DNA from: Nocardioides sp.
Lineage (GTDB): Bacteria > Actinomycetota > Actinomycetes > Propionibacteriales > Nocardioidaceae
NCBI GenBank assembly: GCA_002729525.1
Contig: PBYI01000015.1
Coordinates: forward strand, 62,001 to 126,000
DNA: 64,000 nt
Direction: 5' to 3'
The position numbers and the translations under genes are program-made. Positions 25,041 through 33,201 of this stretch are shown one piece after another. The notes under the pieces were generated by a model that did no database searches, was not told the origin of the DNA, and worked only from the letters and a program-made list of their open reading frames with translations. Within the stretch, counting starts at the first letter, position 1; every line of letters begins with the position of its first letter.

Positions 25041-26396
25041 TCAGGAGCTCGTCGTCTCGACCGGCTCGAGCTCCAGGCGGCGCCCGCGGAACCGCTCGCT
25101 CGGCGGGTCGTGCGGCTCGTCGGCGTGCTCGACGTCGTTGACCAGGGCGTCCCAACGACGCCACCAGGTGCGCATCTGGAGCTCGTCGGAGCCGAGCGCC
25201 ACCGGACTCGACATGCCGCGGGACACGTCGCTCCAGGAGAGCTCGCGGTGCGCGGCGAACGACCGCTGGCAGGTCTCCAGGGCCTCCACGTCGTCGGGCG
25301 AGGCCAGGCCGCCGGGACCCCAGAACGTCAGGAAGTTGTCCAGCCGCTGCCGCTTCAGCTCGTCGCCCTCCTCGGGCGGGACCAGCTCCCAGGCCGTGAC
25401 CTCCATGTAGTCGGGCCGGACCGGGTCGATCTTGCGGATGACGACCCCCATCACCAGGTCGATGACGACGAGGTTGGGGAAGATCACGAGGTTGCGGGCG
25501 CCGGTCATCCGGTCGACCCAGGCCTCGCCGAAGCGCGTGCGGAAGCTCGCGAAGCGAGCCTCCTTCTCGGCGATCGCGGCCTCCGACAGCGGCCGGCCGA
25601 ACAGCCCGCCCGTGCCGGGCCCTCCGACCGACGCGGCGTGCCCGTTGCCCAGGTCGACGCCGATGGAGTCGCCGAGCCGGGTAGCGTCCAGCTCCACACC
25701 GGAGGCCGCGACCATCTCGAAGTAGCGCTGGTGCGTGGACACCGCGTGGTAGCCGTCGTAGCTGTTCTCGACGAGCAGCTTCCAGTTGGCCTTCACGGAG
25801 TACTCGTGGGTGCCCTCGAGGACCCGCATCCCGCTCTCCGACTGGTCGCAGACCAGGTCGAGGAACTCCGCGGCCTCGGCGAGGTAGTCGACGAGGTCCT
25901 CGACGTCGGGGTTGAAGCTGACGAAGACGAAGCCCCGGTAGGAGTCGACGTGGGCCGGCGCGGCAAGCCCGGGTCGCTCGAAGTCGCGGCCGTACGACGT
26001 GTCCCCGGGCACCGAGACGAGCTTGCCCGAGGTGTTGAAGCTCCACCCGTGGTAGAAGCACGTCATGAAGCGGGCGTTGCCCTCCTTCTCGCGGCAGATC
26101 ATCGCCCCACGGTGCGGGCAGGAGTTGACCCACACCTGGATCTGACCGGCCTTGTCGCGCGCGAAGATCAGCGGGCGGCCGGCGACGGTGCGGGTCTTGA
26201 AGTCGTTCGGCTTGGCCAGCTCGGTCTCGTGGCCGATGTAGAGCCAGACCTTGTCGAAGATGCGGTCCCGCTCTCGCGCGAGCACGTCGTCGTCGACCAT
26301 CGCCCGGCGGTTGACCCGGAAGCGCGGCGCGTCCCGGTCGTCGTCGACGTACTGCGGACGGGCGGGGGCGGACCCGCCCGGGAGGGTGTCGGTCAT
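25041..26396 (-). CDS. Rieske non-heme iron aromatic ring-hydroxylating dioxygenase, alpha (large) subunit
   Basis: The 451-residue catalytic subunit has the [2Fe-2S] ligands Cys93-x-His95 (SCPHRG) and Cys113-x2-His116 (CFYHGW), the bridging Asp214 and iron ligands His217 and His222 in ENSYDGYHAVSTHQ. It would add two hydroxyls to an aromatic ring using electrons from the ferredoxin at 19401. Its length equals HcaE-class alpha subunits. The gene follows the dienelactone-hydrolase-like gene with a 4-nt ATGA overlap and is closed by a hairpin. The beta subunit is 4 kb away with five genes between their starts, which is unusual. Confidence 0.94.
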   Translation of the reverse strand: MTDTLPGGSAPARPQYVDDDRDAPRFRVNRRAMVDDDVLARERDRIFDKVWLYIGHETELAKPNDFKTRTVAGRPLIFARDKAGQIQVWVNSCPHRGAMICREKEGNARFMTCFYHGWSFNTSGKLVSVPGDTSYGRDFERPGLAAPAHVDSYRGFVFVSFNPDVEDLVDYLAEAAEFLDLVCDQSESGMRVLEGTHEYSVKANWKLLVENSYDGYHAVSTHQRYFEMVAASGVELDATRLGDSIGVDLGNGHAASVGGPGTGGLFGRPLSEAAIAEKEARFASFRTRFGEAWVDRMTGARNLVIFPNLVVIDLVMGVVIRKIDPVRPDYMEVTAWELVPPEEGDELKRQRLDNFLTFWGPGGLASPDDVEALETCQRSFAAHRELSWSDVSRGMSSPVALGSDELQMRTWWRRWDALVNDVEHADEPHDPPSERFRGRRLELEPVETTSS

Positions 26397-27127
26397 CGGG
26401 GTGTTCCTTCGGGTGTCGGGACGTCGGACGAGTGGTGCTGCCGCAGCTCCCAGAGCTCGGCGTACGGCGTGGGTCGGGGGCTGACGCGGACGTTGAGCCA
26501 CTCCACGACCCGCTGCCAGCAGTCGAAGGCGGCGGCGTGGACGAGGGCGGGTGCGGCGTCGCGGTGGAAGTCGGGCCCGACCCCGGGGTAGACCACGAGC
26601 TGGGTGAAGGCGGGGGCGCCGTCCAGCAGGGACCCGACCTCCTCCGCCAGCCCGGTGTCCGGAGCGAGCTCGCCGACCATGCCGAGCCAGGGGCTCCGCG
26701 GAGCGTCCGCGCAGGCGATCTCGCGCACGTCGGCGAGTGCCGGCGATATCCCCACTGCCGCGCCGAGGTCGCCGGTGGCGCAGCGGTGCAGCGCAGCGGT
26801 GCCGCCGCGCCCCCAGCCGACGAGCCCCACCTGCTCCGGTGACCAGTCCCAGGTGGTGACCTCCTCGAGGAGTCCTGCGACCAGCCGGTCGCACGCGAGG
26901 GCTTCGAGCCCTGCGACCGAGGCCGCCAGGCTCTCGAAGCCGTGCTCGACGAGGGCGTTCATCGGCTCCGACGCCCCGCGGACCGGGTCGTGGTCCTCGA
27001 CGAGGAGGACCGCCACGCCTCGGGGCACCCCGCCGAGCCGGATCGAGGCCGTCGCGTGCTCCCGTCCTCCGGCAGCCAGCACCGCGGGCGCAGGCTCGAT
27101 CCGGGGGAGGGTCACGTCGAGATCCAT
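26393..27127 (-). CDS. Dienelactone-hydrolase-like alpha/beta hydrolase with a missing nucleophile
   Basis: The 244-residue product has the layout of the DLH family: VLLVEDHDPVRG early, the nucleophile elbow VGWGRGG near residue 111 and a late GPDFHRD with the expected His. In DLH proteins the third elbow position is Cys or Ser (GxCxGG); here it is Gly, encoded GGG, so normal catalysis is unlikely. It may be a structural partner or use another residue. The ATG at 27127 has AGGAGG 7 nt upstream. It is first in the operon with the Rieske alpha subunit. Confidence 0.75.
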   Translation of the reverse strand: MDLDVTLPRIEPAPAVLAAGGREHATASIRLGGVPRGVAVLLVEDHDPVRGASEPMNALVEHGFESLAASVAGLEALACDRLVAGLLEEVTTWDWSPEQVGLVGWGRGGTAALHRCATGDLGAAVGISPALADVREIACADAPRSPWLGMVGELAPDTGLAEEVGSLLDGAPAFTQLVVYPGVGPDFHRDAAPALVHAAAFDCWQRVVEWLNVRVSPRPTPYAELWELRQHHSSDVPTPEGTPR

Positions 27128-27199
27128 CTGCTGCCTCCTGGGCACGGGCGGGTACGCGTCGTCGACCCTAGGAAGGCGCGCCGGTGGCGCCGAGGGCTC

Positions 27200-27216
27200 G
27201 TTCTAGGCGCCGGAAC
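27200..27216. promoter_or_regulatory. GTTC-N9-GAAC operator, site d (DLH-like / Rieske alpha promoter)
   Basis: GTTC TAGGCGCCG GAAC is a perfect core. A good -10 TAGGGT (27170-27165) is 30 nt from its edge. Transcription would start near 27158, giving a short leader with AGGAGG before the ATG at 27127. Confidence 0.83.
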
Positions 27217-27240
27217 ATCCCACGGACCGCTGCCGGCCGG

Positions 27241-28794
27241 TCAGCCGATACGGCGGTCGCGACCGGCCCAGTACGGCTCGCGCAGCACCCGCTTGAGCAC
27301 CTTGCCGGACGGGTTGCGTGGCAGCTCGGTGACGACCTCCACGAGGGTCGGGCACTTGTACGCCGCCAGACGGTCCCGGCAGTGCGCGACCAGCTCCTCG
27401 ACCGACGGCGCGGGGACGTCGGTGACGACGACGGCGAGGACGGTCTCGCCCCAGCGCTCGGACGGCACGCCGATGACCGCGACGTCGCGGACGGCGGGGT
27501 GCTCGTGCAGGACGTTCTCCACCTCGACGGGGTACACGTTCATCCCGCCACTCACGATCATGTCCTTGATGCGGTCGCGCAGGTACAGGTAGCCGTCGCG
27601 CAGGCAGCCGGCGTCGCCGGTCCGGATCCACCCGGCGTCGTCGACCGTCTGGCGCGTCTGCTCCGGGTCGTCCCAGTAGCCGGCCATCGCCGCCGGCGTG
27701 TGCACCCACACCTCGCCGACCTCGCCGTCGGGCAGCAGCGCCCCGTCGGCACCCCGCACCTGGACCCGCGCACCGGGCGCCTCGCGCCCGGCCGACTCCA
27801 GGAGGTGTGGTCGGGCGCGGTCGAGGTGGTCCTCGGGGCTGAGCACCGTGGCCGACTGCGTCTCGGTCAACCCGTAGTTCTGGATCATCCGTACGTCGAG
27901 CAGGTCCAGGCAGCGGCTGAGCAGCTCCGGTGACACCGGGGACGCGGCGTACACGATCGTGCGCAGCGCGGAGAGGTCGCGGCGGTCGAGCCCCGGTTCG
28001 GCGACGACCGTGCGCAGCACCGCGGGGACGAGCATCGTGACGGTCACCCGCCAGCGCTCGAGCAGGTCCAGCAGGTGGCTCGGTTTGGCCTCCCGTGCCA
28101 CGACGATGTGCGCACCCGCGCCCAGGGCCATCACCGCGAACGACAGGCCGGCGGAGTGGAACAGCGGCATGGCGACCAGAGCGGTGGAGCTCACGTCCGT
28201 GCCGGTCGGACCCTCCATCATCGCGGTCGCCCGGAAGCCGCGATGAGTGAAGGTCACGCCCTTGGGCAGCCCGGTGGTGCCCGAGGTGTACATCATCAGC
28301 GCGAGGTCGTCGCCGCTGACGGCGACCATCGGGTCGTCGGCCGGGTGCGCGGCGAGCCACTCCTCGTAGGAGTCCCCGGTGACCACCACCCGCTCCAGCG
28401 CGGGGAGGGTGCTCCGGAGCGCCTCGGCCACCTCGGCCTGCTCGGGCGCGACCACGAGGACGCTCACTCCGGCGTGCGCGAGCACGGCCTCGGTCTCGCG
28501 CGGGGACAACCGCCAGCTCACCCCCGTGTGCACGGCGCCGGCCATGCCCGACGCCAGCAGAAGCTCCAGGGCCTCGGCGCCGTTGAGACCGAGGTGGGCC
28601 ACCCGGTCGCCGGGACGCACGCCCGCAGCGACGAGGGCCTGCGCCAACCGGCTGCACCGGTCATGGAGCTGCGCCCAGGTACGGGTGACGTCCTCGCAGG
28701 ACAGTGCGGGCTCGCCACCGCGGGCCGCGGCCCAGTGACGCAGGTGCCCGGCGAGGCTCTCGTCGGGCCGGACCACCCCGCTGGACGTCGTCAC
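27241..28794 (-). CDS. AMP-dependent acyl-CoA synthetase/ligase
   Basis: The 517-residue adenylating enzyme has the P-loop YTSGTTGLPKGV (about 172-183), NYGLTETQ near 310, the hinge RTGDAG-LRDGYLYLRDRIKD and the C-terminal lysine in NPSGKVLKR. It would convert the island's carboxylic acid substrate or intermediate to its CoA thioester. The GTG at 28794 makes a 4-nt GTGA overlap with the IclR stop, so regulator and ligase form one operon. Confidence 0.93.
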   Translation of the reverse strand: MTTSSGVVRPDESLAGHLRHWAAARGGEPALSCEDVTRTWAQLHDRCSRLAQALVAAGVRPGDRVAHLGLNGAEALELLLASGMAGAVHTGVSWRLSPRETEAVLAHAGVSVLVVAPEQAEVAEALRSTLPALERVVVTGDSYEEWLAAHPADDPMVAVSGDDLALMMYTSGTTGLPKGVTFTHRGFRATAMMEGPTGTDVSSTALVAMPLFHSAGLSFAVMALGAGAHIVVAREAKPSHLLDLLERWRVTVTMLVPAVLRTVVAEPGLDRRDLSALRTIVYAASPVSPELLSRCLDLLDVRMIQNYGLTETQSATVLSPEDHLDRARPHLLESAGREAPGARVQVRGADGALLPDGEVGEVWVHTPAAMAGYWDDPEQTRQTVDDAGWIRTGDAGCLRDGYLYLRDRIKDMIVSGGMNVYPVEVENVLHEHPAVRDVAVIGVPSERWGETVLAVVVTDVPAPSVEELVAHCRDRLAAYKCPTLVEVVTELPRNPSGKVLKRVLREPYWAGRDRRIG

Positions 28795-29603
28795 GAGGCG
28801 GGCAGCATCTCGGCGACCTTGACGGCAGCCTCGCCCGCGAGTCGCCCGAACGACCCGAGTCGCTGCTCCGCGGCCCGGCCCAGTCCCATCGTCGGGACGC
28901 AGAGTGAGACCGCCGCGACCGGCTGGCCCTCGTGGATCACCGGGGCCGCCACGCAGACGGTGCCGTGGCACGACTCCTCCCGCTCGACGGCGTACCCGAG
29001 GCGCCGGGCGACCGCGAGCTGCTCGACGAACTGGCGGCGCTGGACGACGGAGTAGGGCGTCGCCCGCGCCATCGGGCGGTCGAGCACGGCCTGCACCGTG
29101 TCCGGGGGGCTGAAGGCCAGCATCGCCTTGCCGAGCGCGGTGCACGAGGCGGGGAACCGCCCGCCGACCCGGCTGGGCAGTCGGGTGCCGGCCGGTCGGG
29201 TGACCTTGTCGAGGTAGAGCACGTCCCCACCGCTGAGCACGGCGATGTGCACGGCGATGGCGTCGGCGCGCTCGAAGAGCCAGCCGAGCGCTCGCGGCGA
29301 CGCGGCACGCAGGTCGCCGTACTCCGACCACCGCGCGGCCTCGACCAGCTCGTAGAAGGTGCCGCCGACGCGGTAGCGGGCACCGCTGCGGCCCACGAAG
29401 CCGTGCTCCTCGAGGGTCTTCAGGAGACGGTGGGCGGTCGACTTGGGCACGCCGATGTCCGTGGCCACCTCGGTGACCCCGAACGTCGCCCCACGGTGGC
29501 GGGTGATGGCCTCGAGCAGGGCCAGCGCCTTGGACGCCGACGACTGCACCGACTCCGCCTCGCGCACCTCGGGTGCGGCGGGCGCCTCCAGCGTCTCGAT
29601 CAC
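28791..29603 (-). CDS. IclR-family transcriptional regulator 2
   Basis: The 270-residue product has a winged helix-turn-helix (VTEVATDIGVPKSTAHRLLK, about 43-62) and an IclR effector domain with RVGGRFPASCTALGKAML and the EESCHGTVCVAAPV block. The GTG at 29603 has GAGGAGG 5 nt upstream; longer in-frame starts lie across the promoter and are rejected. It has operator site e in its own promoter and shares an operon with the acyl-CoA ligase. Confidence 0.93.
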   Translation of the reverse strand: MIETLEAPAAPEVREAESVQSSASKALALLEAITRHRGATFGVTEVATDIGVPKSTAHRLLKTLEEHGFVGRSGARYRVGGTFYELVEAARWSEYGDLRAASPRALGWLFERADAIAVHIAVLSGGDVLYLDKVTRPAGTRLPSRVGGRFPASCTALGKAMLAFSPPDTVQAVLDRPMARATPYSVVQRRQFVEQLAVARRLGYAVEREESCHGTVCVAAPVIHEGQPVAAVSLCVPTMGLGRAAEQRLGSFGRLAGEAAVKVAEMLPAS

Positions 29604-29685
29604 TGCAACCTCCTCGAACGGGACCGGGTCGTCGGTGACCCAGATCACGTCAGTCTCGCCCGAACGACCGTTCAGGAGAGCCGTC

Positions 29686-29702
29686 GTTCCGGTGGTCGGA
29701 AC
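29686..29702. promoter_or_regulatory. GTTC-N9-GAAC operator, site e (IclR 2 / ligase promoter)
   Basis: GTTC CGGTGGTCG GAAC is a perfect core, 83 nt upstream of the IclR 2 start. A -10-like GAGACT (29657-29652) is 29 nt from its edge. A different small palindrome, GAACG-AC-CGTTC (29662-29673), lies between them. Confidence 0.8.
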
Positions 29703-29715
29703 CACCCTCCGCCGG

Positions 29716-30516
29716 TCAGGCGTGGGGAGTCCAGGGCCAGTACTTGGCGGTCGCACCACCGTCGACGGTGATGTTGGTCCCCGTGATCATCGCCGACTCG
29801 TCGCTGGCGAGCAGGACGGCTGCCGGCACGTAGTCGCGCGGCGTGGGCAGCCGCCGCATCGGGAACTGGCCGGTGAAGTCCATCGGCCACGGGCTCGGGG
29901 CGCCCGACATGGCCTGCATCCGGGCGATGACGTCCGGGTCCTCCGGCTGGGTCGCGGTCGGCGTGAGCCCGTTGACCCGGATGCCGTGCTCAGCGAGCTC
30001 CATCGCGGCGGACCGGGTGAAGTTGACCAGGCCGCTCTTGCCCGTCGAGTAGCCGATGTTGCCCGGCTGGCCCTGCCACGCGGCCGTCGACAGGACGTTG
30101 ATGATGCTGCCGGCGGTGCCGGTGCTGATCATGGATGCGGCGACCGCCCGGGTGAACAGGAAGGCCCCGCCCAGGATGATGTCGAGCTGGCGCCGGTAGT
30201 CCTCCAGGGGCATCGTCATCAGCCCCTTCTGGTTGAACCAGACCGCGTTGTTGACCAGGACGTCGACGTGACCCCAGCGTTCCTCGGCCGCGGCGACGAC
30301 CTCGGTGGCATGCTCGGGGTCCGTGACGTCCCCGACGATCGCGAGGGCCTGCCCGCCGACCTCCTCGACGGACGCGGCACACTTCGCCGCCGACGCCTCG
30401 TCGACGTCGGTGCACACGACGTGCGCATCCTCCTCCGCGAAGCCGCGGGCGAGCGCGCCACCGATGTTGGGGCTGGCACCGGTGACGACGGCGACCTTGC
30501 CGGCCAGCCGGCTCAC
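29716..30516 (-). CDS. SDR-family oxidoreductase, possible cis-dihydrodiol dehydrogenase
   Basis: The 266-residue classical SDR has TGASPNIGGALARG near residue 13, NNAVWFN near 87 and the catalytic YSTGK. It is coupled by a GTGA overlap at 30513-30516 to the dioxygenase beta-subunit gene, the position where HcaB/BphB-type diol dehydrogenases are often found, and its length fits. Rearomatisation of the cis-diol to a catechol is the likely but unproven job. Confidence 0.85.
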   Translation of the reverse strand: MSRLAGKVAVVTGASPNIGGALARGFAEEDAHVVCTDVDEASAAKCAASVEEVGGQALAIVGDVTDPEHATEVVAAAEERWGHVDVLVNNAVWFNQKGLMTMPLEDYRRQLDIILGGAFLFTRAVAASMISTGTAGSIINVLSTAAWQGQPGNIGYSTGKSGLVNFTRSAAMELAEHGIRVNGLTPTATQPEDPDVIARMQAMSGAPSPWPMDFTGQFPMRRLPTPRDYVPAAVLLASDESAMITGTNITVDGGATAKYWPWTPHA

Positions 30517-31043
30517 AGGATGATGCTCACTTTGCCGTGGGGGCGCAGGTGCTCGAGGTCGAGGACCGCCTTGCGCTCCACGAAGCGGTAGCCCAGAGGG
30601 CTCTCCGGCGCCTCCTCGAGGACGTGCCGGTACGTCCCGATGTAGGTGTCGACGGCACCGTTGCGGGTCCGGTTGACCAGGAAGTTGGCGCGCAGCCGCA
30701 CGTGACCCTCCTCGACGTACCAGGCCCGCACGTTGCCGACCATCCGCCGGGTGCGCGAGTGCGGGTACTCCGCGTGCGCCGCTCGCGTCAGCATCGAGTT
30801 GACGCGCTGCTCCAGGAGGAAGCGGTCGTCCTGCACGAGGAAGAGGTCCGTGCTTGGGTCGCCGTCGGGTCGGTCGGTCGACGGCACGAGGTAGTGGGCC
30901 CCCGCCGTGAAGAGCTCCAACCACTCGTGCAGCCGCCACTGGTCGAGCAGCTCGGCCTCCTCGTAGAGGAACAGCTCGAGGTCGGCACGGACGGCGGCCG
31001 GCACCCGGGTCGCCCGGTCCTCGGTCAGCGTGGCTTCGGTCAT
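30513..31043 (-). CDS. Aromatic-ring-hydroxylating dioxygenase beta (small) subunit
   Basis: The 176-residue protein matches the ring-hydroxylating beta family (cystatin/SnoaL-like fold): FLYEEAELLDQWRLHEWLEL near residue 28, YLVPSTD near 56, RMVGNVRA near 108 and RANFLVNRTR. It stabilises the alpha subunit in an alpha3beta3 enzyme. ATG at 31043 is preceded by GAGGAGG. Its operon includes the SDR and is led by operator site f, shared with the divergent alcohol dehydrogenase. Confidence 0.92.
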   Translation of the reverse strand: MTEATLTEDRATRVPAAVRADLELFLYEEAELLDQWRLHEWLELFTAGAHYLVPSTDRPDGDPSTDLFLVQDDRFLLEQRVNSMLTRAAHAEYPHSRTRRMVGNVRAWYVEEGHVRLRANFLVNRTRNGAVDTYIGTYRHVLEEAPESPLGYRFVERKAVLDLEHLRPHGKVSIIL

Positions 31044-31130
31044 CGCACCCTCCTCGTTCTCGCGCGCCGGCCCGGGCGGGCGGCGCTGCAGCGACACCCT
31101 CGCCCCGGGCACGGCAGCCGGACACCGGAG

Positions 31131-31147
31131 GTTCCGGGCACCGGAAC
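31131..31147. promoter_or_regulatory. GTTC-N9-GAAC operator, site f (divergent beta-subunit / alcohol dehydrogenase promoter)
   Basis: GTTC CGGGCACCG GAAC is a perfect core. Rightward, CAGGGT (31178-31183) is 31 nt away and the dehydrogenase GTG exactly 43 nt away. Leftward, GAGGGT (31101-31096) is 30 nt away and the beta-subunit ATG is reached after a leader with a ribosome site. Confidence 0.85.
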
Positions 31148-31189
31148 CGGCGCGTCCGGCCCGCACCCGTCCGGCCACAGGGTGGGCGG

Positions 31190-32296
31190 GTGAGCGGTAC
31201 GACGTCCTCCCGCACGATGCGCGCCTGGCGGGTCCACGGACCCGGCGACACCCGGCTCGACGTGGTGCCTCGCCCGGTGCCGGCTGCCCCGGACGACGTG
31301 CAGGTGCGGATCGAGGCCGCCGGGATCTGCGGGACCGACCTGTGGGTCCACGAGCACGCCCCGGTGCCGGCCGACTACCGCCACCCGCTGGTCGGGACGG
31401 CCGGTCCGCACGTGCTCGGGCACGAGATGGCCGGCACGGTGACCGCGACCGGCCCGGCGGCTCGACTTCCCGTGGGCAGCCTGGTGGCCGTGCGACCCCT
31501 GCTCGCGTGCGGTACCTGCTCCACCTGTCGGCGCTGTGAGCCGAACCTCTGCGAGCAGCGGGCGTTCCTGGGGATCCACGGCGGTGGTGGCGCCTTCGCG
31601 GAGTACGTCGTCGTCGCCGCGGACCAGCTGCACCCGCTCCCGCCGCCCTTCACCGCGCGCACCGGGGCGCTCGTGGAGACCCTGGCCACGTGCTGGCACG
31701 CGGTGTCGGCGGTCGAGGTCGCACCCGACGACGTCGTGCTCGTGGTGGGGGCAGGCCCGGTCGGTCTCGGCCTGGTGCTGTGCCTGCGCGCTCGCGGGGT
31801 GCGGCAGGTGCTGGTGAGCGCGCGCGACGGAGTGCGCGCCGAGGCGGCGACGGCGCTCGGCGCGCGGCGTCTCGACCCGGCGCAGGGCCCGCTGCACCGG
31901 CTCGTCCGACCCGCGACGGGTGGCGCCGGCGTCGCGGTGTCATACGACGCCGCAGGTGCCGCCGGTCCGGTGGTCGACCAGCAGGTGCGGGCGCTGCGCC
32001 CGGGCGGGCACCTGGTGGCGGTCGCGGAGTTCCACGACGCACCGACGGTCGACCTGACCCGCCTGGTCCGCGAGGGCAAGCACCTGCACGGGAGCGCCGC
32101 CTACACACCGTCCGACGTCGACGCCGTGGTCGGCGCGGTCGCCGCCGGCCTGCTCGACCCGTCACCCCTGGTGACCTCGACCCTCGCACTGGAGGACCTC
32201 CTGGTCGGCGGTCTCCACCACCTCTCCTCGGGCGGGCGCTCCCGCGACGTCAAGGTCCTTGTCACCGCGGCCGGCCCGGCGGTCACACCCCGATGA
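31190..32296 (+). CDS. Zinc-dependent medium-chain alcohol dehydrogenase
   Basis: The 368-residue MDR protein has the catalytic zinc ligand Cys47 in GICGTD, GHEMAG near residue 76, the structural zinc set CGTCSTCRRCEPNLC near 107 and the Rossmann motif GAGPVGLG near 187. It oxidises an alcohol with NAD(P)+. The GTG at 31190 has no ribosome site and lies 6 nt after a -10-like CAGGGT, so a leaderless mRNA is predicted. Its last 14 nt overlap the convergent quinone-reductase-like gene. Confidence 0.92.
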   Translation: MSGTTSSRTMRAWRVHGPGDTRLDVVPRPVPAAPDDVQVRIEAAGICGTDLWVHEHAPVPADYRHPLVGTAGPHVLGHEMAGTVTATGPAARLPVGSLVAVRPLLACGTCSTCRRCEPNLCEQRAFLGIHGGGGAFAEYVVVAADQLHPLPPPFTARTGALVETLATCWHAVSAVEVAPDDVVLVVGAGPVGLGLVLCLRARGVRQVLVSARDGVRAEAATALGARRLDPAQGPLHRLVRPATGGAGVAVSYDAAGAAGPVVDQQVRALRPGGHLVAVAEFHDAPTVDLTRLVREGKHLHGSAAYTPSDVDAVVGAVAAGLLDPSPLVTSTLALEDLLVGGLHHLSSGGRSRDVKVLVTAAGPAVTPR

Positions 32297-33200
32297 GCAG
32301 CTTCACGTGCGGCGAGGAGTCCTGCCGATGCCACGCGTAGGCGACGTCGTCGAGCGGCACGACCTCGTGGTCGGTGTGCACCGCGCCGGACCGCACCATG
32401 CCGAGCAGGGCACGGTAGGAGCGGGACACGACCTCGTCCGGGGCGTCACCGATGTTGCACGACAGCAGGTCCTTGCCCTTGAGCGCGATGCCGTCCAGCT
32501 GCATCGACCGCCCCGCCCGCATGCCGAGGTTGACGACGCGCCCACCCATGCGGGTCGCGCGGATCGCCGCCATCATGGGCTCGCCGAACAGCGCGTCGAC
32601 CACCAGGTCGAACCCGCCGGCGGAGGCCTCGGCGAGGGCGGCGGGATAGTCGCCTTCCAGCGTGACGGTCTCGTCGGCGCCTCGCGCGCGCAGCGACGCC
32701 AGCACGCCCTGGTCGCGGCCGGCGGCCACGACGTGTGAGGCACCGAGCGCTCGCGCCGCCTGGACGACGACCTGGCCGACCGCGCCGGTGGCACCGGTGA
32801 CCAGCACCGACTCGCCCGCGCGCAGGCGTCCCTTCCAGGTGAGCGCGAGGTGGCCGGTGATGCCGGCGACGCCCACCCCGAGGGCGTCGGCGTCCTCGAC
32901 GTCGTCCGGCACGTCCACGACGGTCCCGGGCCGGGCGACGGCCTGCTCGGCGAAGGTCCCGTGCGGTGCCGGCGCCATCGGCACGTATACCCGCCTGCCG
33001 TCGGCGAGCCGCCCGACGCCCTCCAGTCCGGGGACGTAGGGCAGCGGTGGCTTCAGGCGGATGCCTGCGGCGTACACCAGGTCGGCGGGGTTGAGAGCCG
33101 CCGTCGAGATGCGCACGACGTCGCCGGTGGCCGGGTCCGGAGCGGGTACGTCGCGTACGACCGGTGTCGCGCCGAGCTCCTCGACGACGGCGGCGCGCAC
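32283..33200 (-). CDS. Zinc-free MDR oxidoreductase (quinone oxidoreductase-like)
   Basis: The 305-residue product has the NADPH-binding motif VLVTGATGAVGQVVVQAAR near residue 130 and lacks the zinc cysteines, so it belongs to the quinone reductase/enoyl reductase branch of the MDR family. It would reduce an enone or quinone. The GTG at 33200 begins 1 nt after the acyl-CoA dehydrogenase stop. It is the last gene of the minus-strand unit led by site g. Confidence 0.9.
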   Translation of the reverse strand: MRAAVVEELGATPVVRDVPAPDPATGDVVRISTAALNPADLVYAAGIRLKPPLPYVPGLEGVGRLADGRRVYVPMAPAPHGTFAEQAVARPGTVVDVPDDVEDADALGVGVAGITGHLALTWKGRLRAGESVLVTGATGAVGQVVVQAARALGASHVVAAGRDQGVLASLRARGADETVTLEGDYPAALAEASAGGFDLVVDALFGEPMMAAIRATRMGGRVVNLGMRAGRSMQLDGIALKGKDLLSCNIGDAPDEVVSRSYRALLGMVRSGAVHTDHEVVPLDDVAYAWHRQDSSPHVKLLIGV

Positions 33201-33201
33201 G

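Noticed and set aside
29662..29673. GAACG-AC-CGTTC palindrome as another copy of the island operator
   Set aside because: The half-sites are in the opposite order and spacing differs; it looks closer to a TetR-type palindrome and occurs only once.
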